This document shows positions 1 to 4,184 of a stretch of DNA of 5,836 nucleotides, piece by piece (within the stretch, counting starts at the first letter, position 1; each line of letters opens with the position of its first letter). This stretch comes from CAZOOR01 sp964581505 (GTDB lineage: Bacteria > Bacteroidota > Ignavibacteria > Kapaibacteriales > UBA2268): assembly GCA_964581505.1 (NCBI GenBank), contig CAZOOR010000099.1:1-5836 (forward strand), read 5' to 3'. Below the pieces are notes generated by a model. The model worked only from the letters and a program-made list of their open reading frames with translations. It was not told the origin of the DNA and ran no database searches. A program made the position numbers and the translations under genes.

Positions 1-10
1 AATAACTTTT

Positions 11-538
11 TCATAATAAATTTATAAAATTGTTAAACAAATCAAGTTTATCTTCAACGCGCGACCAGCGTTTAACCTCCATTAAATTAATATCATTTTG
101 ACGGACAATTATTACTGCTTGTTCAAGCGATTGCAAATCGCCCCAAAAATAATATGCCGCCAATCTGTCTTTTACCGATTCGGTCGGCGAAATAATTCTG
201 AGTTCACCGGTTGGAAATTTCAAGCTAATGATTTCGCGAATAGGTTCTGAGCCGACAGCAAGCGGTCCCGTAGGGAATTCAACAAAAAATTCACAGTCGT
301 CTCTTTTGAAGTATCTGTCTTGCTCGAAAAAACCGATTTCTTCCATTGCCGCTTTCAAATAATGCCTTTTGGTATAGCCGGTCTCAATAAAATCTAAATC
401 ATAAGATTGATATTGATTAGAAGAATAGATGCTCACACAAGCACCGCCACTAAGAACACAATCAATCTTTTTAGAACTGAGATGTGAACATACAAAAGCG
501 GCAAGTTCGCCTATTTCCACTTTGGAAAAATCAATCAT
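11..538 (-). CDS. AbiEii-like nucleotidyltransferase, putative toxin of a two-gene pair
   Basis: This 175-residue protein looks like a minimal nucleotidyltransferase of the AbiEii/DUF6036 kind. The pol-beta-like signature is visible: a Gly-Gly pair at residues 31-32 (LSGGAC), then SYDLDF with metal-binding Asp47 and Asp49. A third acidic position may lie in the EFFVEF strand (Glu83/Glu87). The C-terminal half carries the family-typical block SPTESVKDRLAAYYFWGD (residues 118-134). Such enzymes transfer nucleotides to tRNA or protein targets, and several act as growth-inhibiting toxins (AbiEii, MenT). The target here is unknown. The gene starts at an ATG inside the stop codon of the upstream winged-helix gene (ATGA overlap), so the two are translationally coupled. 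There is no signal peptide or membrane segment, so it should be cytoplasmic. I am fairly sure of the fold; the toxin role rests on gene order and family knowledge. It could also be a non-toxic accessory nucleotidyltransferase. Confidence 0.72.
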   Translation of the reverse strand: MIDFSKVEIGELAAFVCSHLSSKKIDCVLSGGACVSIYSSNQYQSYDLDFIETGYTKRHYLKAAMEEIGFFEQDRYFKRDDCEFFVEFPTGPLAVGSEPIREIISLKFPTGELRIISPTESVKDRLAAYYFWGDLQSLEQAVIIVRQNDINLMEVKRWSRVEDKLDLFNNFINLL

Positions 539-864
539 AATGGCTTACCTGTTCGTCTCGGTCTTTTTCTGTAAATGGTTAAGCGGCGAAGCTCATCGTG
601 GCTCAGAAATTCCATTCCTTTTTCGACCAATGCTTTCAATTCGCTGATAAACGGATATCGCGGATTGAGCATAAAAACACGTGTTCGTCCGACATTTTTG
701 CTGACGATAACACCGGCATTTTCCAATTTATATAATTGGTTTTGAATCGGAGTTAGTTGCGTATCATAATATGCCGCAATTTCACTGGCGTACGCTTCAT
801 TTCTTGCAACAAGAAAAAACAGCACACGTTCCATCGCTTTTGAACCAAAAATAACTTCCAACAT
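535..864 (-). CDS. Winged helix-turn-helix transcriptional regulator, likely antitoxin/autoregulator
   Basis: This 109-residue protein is a single winged-helix DNA-binding domain. An N-terminal helix (LEVIFGSKAMERVLFFLVAR) leads into SEIAAYYDTQLTPIQNQLYK (about residues 27-46), which reads as the helix-turn-helix. Next comes LENAGVIVSKNVGRTRVFML, the two-stranded wing, then NPRYPFISELKALV. The basic tail RKRPRRTGKPL is, as I recall, typical of a small regulator family often encoded beside nucleotidyltransferases. The ATG at 864 has a modest AGGT ribosome site about six bases upstream. The stop overlaps the start of the nucleotidyltransferase gene by four bases. This order, regulator first and nucleotidyltransferase second, matches AbiEi/AbiEii-type pairs, so it probably represses its own operon and may neutralise the partner. 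The fold is confident; the antitoxin role is inferred. It lacks the separate C-terminal domain of full-length AbiEi. Confidence 0.75.
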   Translation of the reverse strand: MLEVIFGSKAMERVLFFLVARNEAYASEIAAYYDTQLTPIQNQLYKLENAGVIVSKNVGRTRVFMLNPRYPFISELKALVEKGMEFLSHDELRRLTIYRKRPRRTGKPL

Positions 865-876
865 AATATACCTAAA

Positions 877-891
877 TGATAGTTTGTATCA
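877..891. promoter_or_regulatory. Inverted repeat upstream of the regulator gene, candidate operator
   Basis: TGATA-GTTTG-TATCA is a perfect 5-base inverted repeat with a 5-base spacer. It begins 13 bases upstream of the winged-helix start codon, where a bound dimer would block transcription or translation initiation. Autoregulation of such pairs through promoter palindromes is common, but arms this short can occur by chance in AT-rich DNA. Confidence 0.35.
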
Positions 892-906
892 CCTTATATT
901 TAGTTA

Positions 907-919
907 ATAGAAGTTCTAT
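907..919. promoter_or_regulatory. Second short palindrome upstream of the regulator gene
   Basis: ATAGAA-G-TTCTAT is a perfect palindrome with six-base arms around one central base. Its centre lies 29 bases from that of the first inverted repeat. The two do not share an obvious half-site, so they need not bind the same protein. It may be an operator element for the minus-strand pair, or chance. Confidence 0.25.
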
Positions 920-942
920 CCGCGATATTATTTTATTTATCA

Positions 943-1080
943 TCACATCTTCACAAAATACACACCCGCCGCCAAGCCCGACACATCAAGCCGAATATGT
1001 CCCCCTTCGGAGGGGGTGCCTGCGGAGCAGGCGGGGGAGGACAAAACAATATTACCCAGCACGTCATACACTTTAACACT
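943..1080 (-). pseudogene. Remnant of a type IX secretion C-terminal sorting domain
   Basis: Read on the minus strand, this stretch encodes SVKVYDVLGNIVLSS, then a repeat-derived insert, then IRLDVSGLAAGVYFVKM and a stop. The two outer pieces match the type A sorting domain that sends proteins through the type IX secretion system in Bacteroidota and relatives (pattern VxVYDxLGxxV ... DVSGLxxGVYFxK). A whole domain is about 70-80 residues and always ends a much larger secreted protein. Here only about the last 45 residues remain, no passenger lies upstream, and the reading frame into the domain comes from a second repeat element (RTKAFVILSAAKYPFH). The insert SPACSAGTPSEGGH is the translation of the GC-rich repeat at 998-1043, which sits where a short beta-turn is usual. 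I read it as a decayed gene end, not a working gene. The open frame to the ATG at 1131 is 62 codons. Confidence 0.6.
998..1043. repeat. GC-rich double-hairpin repeat element
   Basis: In an AT-rich setting this element is strikingly GC-rich. It contains two adjacent hairpins: CCCCCT/AGGGGG (1001-1006 with 1011-1016, four-base loop) and GCCTGC/GCAGGC (1018-1023 with 1027-1032, loop GGA). Flanking TGTCCCCC and GGGGGAGGACA give partial outer pairing, so the whole can fold as a small cruciform. On the minus strand it translates in frame as SPACSAGTPSEGG. Similar palindromes are, from memory, dispersed in Bacteroidota/Chlorobiota genomes. Only one copy is in this window, so repetitiveness is not shown here. 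Confidence 0.6.
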
Positions 1081-1086
1081 ATGGAA

Positions 1087-1156
1087 TGGATATTTCGCTG
1101 CGCTCAATATGACGAACGCTTTGGTTCGCAAAACCGAACCCTTCAGGCTCCGGTTT
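1087..1156. repeat. REP-like dispersed repeat element with nested stems
   Basis: The piece TTTCGCTGCGCTCAATATGA (1093-1112) resembles the widespread bacterial repeat whose opposite strand reads TGAGCGCAGCGAA and translates as ILSAAK. To its right are two overlapping stems: GGTTCG/CGAACC (1123-1128 with 1135-1140) and AAACCG/CGGTTT (1131-1136 with 1151-1156), which exclude each other. It abuts the sorting-domain remnant. Assignment as a dispersed repeat is from recalled similarity; only one copy is visible here. Confidence 0.45.
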
Positions 1157-1229
1157 ATTATTTATCACCATATAATTATTCCATTATAAATATTTTCCGG
1201 TAGATATTAACACTTATTGAAAATATTAA

Positions 1230-1258
1230 TTGTATAATTTAAAATATTTTGTTATATT
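1230..1258 (+). promoter_or_regulatory. Possible promoter of the radical SAM gene
   Basis: TTGTAT (1230-1235) and TATATT (1253-1258) are separated by 17 bases, a sigma70-like arrangement ending 36 bases before the start codon. The region is so AT-rich that such matches arise easily. TATAAT at 1233-1238 is an alternative -10 box, but it has no -35 box at proper spacing: TTGAAA at 1217 is too close. Confidence 0.3.
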
Positions 1259-1294
1259 AGAAGCAAACCCTAAATTTTAAATAAAGGGCATTAT

Positions 1295-2404
1295 ATGAAA
1301 TATACTCTTCTTATTACTCAGCGTTGCAATTTAGCATGCAAGTATTGCTATATTACAAAGAAGGATATGGCTATGTCAATTCCTCTATCCTCGAAGGTTA
1401 TAGATTTTGCTTATACTCATACACCAAAGGAAGAAAAAATAAATTTCGGTTTTTTTGGTGGTGAACCATTGCTTGAATTTGAGAAAATAAAAGAAATTAC
1501 GGATATTATTGAGAGTCATAAAAATTATGATTCGCAAAGAGTGGAATTATCTATTGTTTCCAATGGTACGATATTAACTGATGAAATTTGTAGTTTTATA
1601 AATAAACATGATATTGGTTATGTCATTAGTTGCGATGGCAGACCCAATGTACAGGATTTAAACAGACGGGACAAAAACGGGAACAGTACATCTGCAATAG
1701 TTGAAAAGAATATCAGAAAGGCTATCAATGCTTTTAAATTAGTTCCTGTCAATGCTGTATATAGTCCCTTAACTTTGAAATATTTACCTGATACTGTTCG
1801 TTATTTTTCTGCTTTGGGTGTCAGACAGATTTATTTAAATCCTGATTTCTCTGCCGAGTGGAGCAAAGAAGATATTGAATCACTAGACAGCGTTTACAAT
1901 CAAATTGCCAAGTTATATACAAATTATTATTTGAAAAAAGAACCGCATTATATTAGCCTATTTGACGGGAAAATTGCAGTAATTTTAAGAGGCGGCTATA
2001 AACCGATAGAGCGTTGCAGAATGGGTAAAGGAGAATTTGCATTTACCCCAGACGGAAGAATATACCCTTGCGAAAGACTTGTGGGTGATAATAACGAGAA
2101 GCATTCCATAGGTACTATTGACGGTGGTATTAAAATTGAAAAGATGCTGTGCCATACTCTTTCCGGCGATAGAATTAATAGTGAATGCTTGGAGTGCAGT
2201 ATCAAAGACTATTGTATGAATTGGTGTGGTTGCTCTAATTATTTTTCCACCGGATACTACAACCGCGTAAGTCCGTTTCTCTGTGCTTCCGAAAAAACTT
2301 CATTAAAAATCGCTTATAAAATAATTCAAATATTAGAGAATATTATTGGTCCTACATTTTACGAGCATTTAGGGGGCTTCCCTATTGCAAATAGTAATGT
2401 GTGA
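1295..2404 (+). CDS. Radical SAM/SPASM enzyme, putative peptide or protein maturase
   Basis: This 369-residue protein is a radical SAM enzyme with a C-terminal SPASM domain. The SAM-binding [4Fe-4S] site is C11-x3-C15-x2-C18 (RCNLACKYCY). GFFGGEPL (residues 52-59) is the SAM-contacting GGEP motif, followed by SIVSNGT and VISCDG strands of the barrel. The SPASM cysteines fit the family spacing: C241, then G254-x4-C259, C298-x2-C301-x5-C307-x3-C311, and C330, enough for two auxiliary clusters. SPASM enzymes mostly modify ribosomal peptides (thioether, C-C or C-O links, epimers) or mature sulfatases and quinohaemoproteins. Here the downstream 170-residue repeat protein is the likely substrate. 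The radical SAM motif begins at residue 11, so no N-terminal peptide-recognition (RRE) domain is present. An in-frame TAA at 1271-1273 and an AAAGGG ribosome site six bases before the ATG fix the start. The reaction cannot be deduced from sequence. The class is confident; the substrate is inferred. Confidence 0.93.
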   Translation: MKYTLLITQRCNLACKYCYITKKDMAMSIPLSSKVIDFAYTHTPKEEKINFGFFGGEPLLEFEKIKEITDIIESHKNYDSQRVELSIVSNGTILTDEICSFINKHDIGYVISCDGRPNVQDLNRRDKNGNSTSAIVEKNIRKAINAFKLVPVNAVYSPLTLKYLPDTVRYFSALGVRQIYLNPDFSAEWSKEDIESLDSVYNQIAKLYTNYYLKKEPHYISLFDGKIAVILRGGYKPIERCRMGKGEFAFTPDGRIYPCERLVGDNNEKHSIGTIDGGIKIEKMLCHTLSGDRINSECLECSIKDYCMNWCGCSNYFSTGYYNRVSPFLCASEKTSLKIAYKIIQILENIIGPTFYEHLGGFPIANSNV

Positions 2405-2533
2405 TTTCAGAAAGGAGGTGCGGATTTTTCAGTAACTATTTCATTAATAATTTTTTGGAAAGGAGGTAACATCAAATTCGCATTTATGTAACTGTTAATG
2501 TTCTTTTTTTAATTATTTAATAAGGTGGTTATT
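2405..2533 (+). promoter_or_regulatory. Leader with duplicated Shine-Dalgarno sites between radical SAM gene and repeat-protein gene
   Basis: This 129-base spacer carries AAAGGAGGT twice (2411-2419 and 2459-2467), exactly 48 bases apart, and a third site AAGGTGG (2522-2528) that serves the gene at 2534. The first two are near-perfect anti-16S matches but have no sensible gene behind them. After the second come a start-stop ATG TAA (2486-2491) and a four-codon M-F-F-F frame (2498-2512). Sequence after the two copies is loosely alike (GTAACT, TTAAT, T-run), suggesting an old tandem duplication. CATT (2481-2484) and AATG (2497-2500) could pair weakly ahead of the T-run at 2501-2510, so partial termination or attenuation is possible. 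I see no strong terminator, so read-through from the radical SAM gene is likely. Confidence 0.5.
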
Positions 2534-3046
2534 ATGGCTTATAAACAATGGACTGACAGGCTATTATTGAAAAATGGCGGTCGTTTCGAGTTTTGGATTT
2601 CTCATCTGGGTGTTATCGAAGAATTTGTTGCAAAATATAAAATTCCAAGATTCGATATGGAACATTATGCGGCACACCATCATATCTCATATATGAGTTC
2701 CGAGATTGCTGAGAATGATGCTAATGAGTTAAGATATTTTGATATTAGACCTTTTCCGGGCGGAAGACCTTTTCCCGATTTACGACCATTCCCCGGTATG
2801 ATAATGCCGATGAGATTTGAAAAAGAAAAGAATGAATTGAAGTACATTTTGCCAAAACCTTTCCCCGGCGGATTAAGAATACCGCATTTACATTTAAGAG
2901 ACGATATTTATATTCTTGACCAAAGACAATGGGCTGATTTCACTTCAACTGCATTGGATAATTTCAGAGCAAGGCTTGATAGTATTAAATCCGTTGATTT
3001 CGATAAGTTGATGGAACTATCGGAGGCAATTGATACTTGTGCATAA
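2534..3046 (+). CDS. Unrecognised 170-residue protein with PFPGG hexapeptide repeats, candidate substrate of the radical SAM enzyme
   Basis: I do not recognise this family. From the ATG at 2534 it has 170 residues and no signal peptide or membrane segment. An N-terminal segment (1-70) is rich in aromatics and His, with HYAAHHH at 44-50. It is followed by the tandem repeat RPFPGG-RPFPDL-RPFPGM (72-89), a charged linker, a fourth copy KPFPGG (108-113), then PHLHLRDDIYIL (117-128) and an amphipathic helical tail (about 130-166). The only Cys is residue 169. The ATG was chosen over an in-frame GTG at 2525 because AAGGTGG sits five bases before the ATG and contains that GTG. It lies 129 bases after the SPASM enzyme on the same strand, the usual place for a maturase's substrate. 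With one Cys, thioether chemistry in the repeats is excluded. It is long for a RiPP precursor and could instead be an accessory or scaffold protein. Codon use resembles its neighbours. Confidence 0.8.
   Translation: MAYKQWTDRLLLKNGGRFEFWISHLGVIEEFVAKYKIPRFDMEHYAAHHHISYMSSEIAENDANELRYFDIRPFPGGRPFPDLRPFPGMIMPMRFEKEKNELKYILPKPFPGGLRIPHLHLRDDIYILDQRQWADFTSTALDNFRARLDSIKSVDFDKLMELSEAIDTCA
2747..2872 (+). repeat. In-frame 18-base repeat encoding RPFPxx units
   Basis: Three tandem 18-base units lie at 2747-2764, 2765-2782 and 2783-2800. The first two share AGACCTTTTCC; the third has diverged to CGACCATTCCC. A fourth unit, AAACCTTTCCCCGGCGGA at 2855-2872, lies 72 bases after the third, which is four unit lengths, so the register of six residues is kept. 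The protein repeat is [RK]-P-F-P followed by two variable residues, GG in two of the four units. Changed codons with a kept peptide (AGA/CGA, TTT/TTC, CCT/CCA) suggest selection on the protein and not a recent DNA duplication. Confidence 0.75.
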
Positions 3047-3070
3047 TTAAATATTTTTTCTACAGTTAAT

Positions 3071-3103
3071 CTGTCTGCGTTTAATACTTTTTAAACGCAG
3101 CAG
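3071..3103. terminator. Hairpin between convergent genes, likely bidirectional terminator
   Basis: CTGCGTTTA (3075-3083) and TAAACGCAG (3092-3100) form a perfect nine-base stem with an eight-base loop. CTG/CAG (3071-3073 with 3101-3103) extend it past a one-base bulge. It sits between the ends of the plus-strand repeat-protein gene (3046) and the minus-strand tsaE gene (3128). Downstream on the plus strand the sequence is T-rich (TTATTTATTTTTATATTT) but without a clean T-tract, so efficiency is uncertain. No T-tract follows on the minus strand. Confidence 0.6.
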
Positions 3104-3127
3104 GTTATTTATTTTTATATTTCTGTA

Positions 3128-3577
3128 TTAATCTTTGCTTGTGATGGAGATTTCGCGTTTATTCTCGCTATGCTCATCTGTGCTGATGATAATTTTGTAG
3201 TTCCAGTTATCTAGTTTGTCTTGGGCTTTTTGGGGCCACTCAATCAGTTTGATATAATCCTCCGAATGAATACATTCATCAAAACCGATTTCCGTAAGTT
3301 CCTTTGCGGTTTCTATGCGGTATAAATCAATATGGATAATATTTATTTCCTCATCATTATATGTTCCCGTATAGTGATTCATTATTGTAAATGTAGGACT
3401 ATTCACCATATCAATAACATCGAAGTAATCGCAGATACCTTTGATTAACTCCGTTTTTCCTGCACCTAAATCACCATTTACAGCAACGACATCGCCTGTT
3501 TGCAATTTTGCGGCAAAAGCCTTTCCGATTGCAATTGTTTCCGCTTCATTATTTGTAATATATTTTTCCGTGTTCAT
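3128..3577 (-). CDS. tsaE: TsaE, ATPase of the tRNA N6-threonylcarbamoyladenosine (t6A) pathway
   Basis: TsaE is the P-loop ATPase that works with TsaB and TsaD to put threonylcarbamoyl on A37 of ANN-decoding tRNAs, resetting the complex between rounds in the cytoplasm. All family hallmarks are present: Walker A GDLGAGKT (residues 35-42), the switch-like NSPTFTIMNHY (59-69), HIDLYRIE (82-89), ELTEIGFDE (93-101) and LIEWP (111-115). At 149 residues it has the normal length. The ATG is fixed by an in-frame TGA 15 bases upstream (3590-3592); only a weak GGAA precedes it as ribosome site. It is the last gene of the minus-strand tilS-hpt-tsaE run, 64 bases after hpt, so it is probably cotranscribed. 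tsaB and tsaD are not in the window. Confidence 0.95.
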   Translation of the reverse strand: MNTEKYITNNEAETIAIGKAFAAKLQTGDVVAVNGDLGAGKTELIKGICDYFDVIDMVNSPTFTIMNHYTGTYNDEEINIIHIDLYRIETAKELTEIGFDECIHSEDYIKLIEWPQKAQDKLDNWNYKIIISTDEHSENKREISITSKD

Positions 3578-3641
3578 TTCCGGTATTATTCATTATAAAA
3601 CAATGAGTAGTCGAAATTGTATGCTTATTATTTTTGACAAA

Positions 3642-4184
3642 TTAGAGCTTTGTATAAATATCCGGCAAATGCCTACCCTGTTCGGCGTAATCAAGTCCGT
3701 AACCGATTACAAAATCAGGAGGAATATCGTATCCAATATATTTAACAAATAGCTCGGTTTCACGCGATTCCGGTTTTGATAGAAATGCAACAATTTCAAC
3801 GGATTCGGGCTGTTGCTTGTGCAATGCTTGTAGCAATGCCTTCATTGTCTTGCCCGAATCAATAATATCCTCAATAATAAGAATGTTCTTATTCTTTATA
3901 TCAATATCATTTAAATTAAGTACAACCTTGCCGCTGCTTTTAAAATTACTTCCGTAGCTTTTGGAATCAATAAATAGAATTTCCGATGGTAAATTAATTT
4001 CTCGGATTAAATCTGCGGCAAAGACAAATGCACCTTTCAGAACAACAATATAGGTGAGATTATGCCCACTGTGTTCATTGCGAATCTGTTCGGCAAGTTT
4101 GCTTACCCGCTTTCGTATATCACTTCTGTCAATTTTTTTAGCAAATTTGTAATCACCAATAACGAAAAAATCTTTATTGCTCAT
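3642..4184 (-). CDS. hpt: Hypoxanthine phosphoribosyltransferase
   Basis: Hpt salvages hypoxanthine and guanine by joining them to PRPP, giving IMP and GMP. The PRPP-binding loop is IIEDIIDSGKT (residues 103-113), with the acidic pair Glu105-Asp106. VLKGAFVFAADL (48-59) supplies the pyrophosphate-loop Lys-Gly, SYG (76-78) the flexible-loop motif, and LSKPESRE (135-142) the purine-contacting Lys. The C-terminal FVIGYGLDYAEQGRHLPDIY (158-177) is a family signature. The length of 180 is typical. I start it at the ATG at 4184, preceded by AAGGA inside the end of tilS, rather than at the in-frame TTG at 4202, which would add six residues the family does not have. It overlaps tilS by 11 bases, so translation is probably coupled. 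The tilS-hpt neighbourhood is common in bacteria, often followed by ftsH; here tsaE follows instead. Confidence 0.95.
   Translation of the reverse strand: MSNKDFFVIGDYKFAKKIDRSDIRKRVSKLAEQIRNEHSGHNLTYIVVLKGAFVFAADLIREINLPSEILFIDSKSYGSNFKSSGKVVLNLNDIDIKNKNILIIEDIIDSGKTMKALLQALHKQQPESVEIVAFLSKPESRETELFVKYIGYDIPPDFVIGYGLDYAEQGRHLPDIYTKL

Larger units (their letters stand above)
865..1294. other. Repeat-rich spacer without an intact gene
   Basis: These 430 bases separate the divergently transcribed winged-helix gene (minus) and radical SAM gene (plus). From left to right they hold two short palindromes near the minus-strand start, a type IX sorting-domain remnant, a GC-rich double hairpin, a second repeat element, and a very AT-rich stretch that should contain the radical SAM promoter. 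Open frames on the plus strand here (for example 876-1076 and 997-1203) are read straight through the repeats, have no protein-like composition, and I do not count them as genes. Confidence 0.7.

Noticed and set aside
943..1131. A functional 62-residue secreted protein with a sorting domain
   Set aside because: The N-terminal part is the translation of a repeat element, there is no signal peptide or passenger, and the sorting domain is interrupted by another repeat.
1268..1288. CCCT/AGGG pairing that could hide the ribosome site of the radical SAM gene
   Set aside because: The stem is four base pairs with a 13-base loop and mismatches inside, too weak to call a regulatory hairpin.
1996..2205. 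Open frames antisense to the radical SAM gene, and others antisense to hpt, tsaE and tilS
   Set aside because: They are complements of strongly supported coding sequence, with no ribosome sites and no recognisable domains.
1295..2404. The radical SAM enzyme as an anaerobic sulfatase maturase
   Set aside because: SPASM domains are shared with that family, but no sulfatase is nearby and the sequence around CxxxCxxC does not resemble sulfatase maturases as I know them.
2486..2512. Mini-frames ATG-TAA and M-F-F-F in the leader as genes
   Set aside because: They are too short to be scored as genes. They are mentioned only as possible leader elements.
2747..2800. Tandem 18-base units as a possible CRISPR or DNA-level repeat array
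   Set aside because: The units are contiguous, lie in frame inside a well-supported gene, have no spacers, and vary at synonymous positions, which fits a protein repeat.
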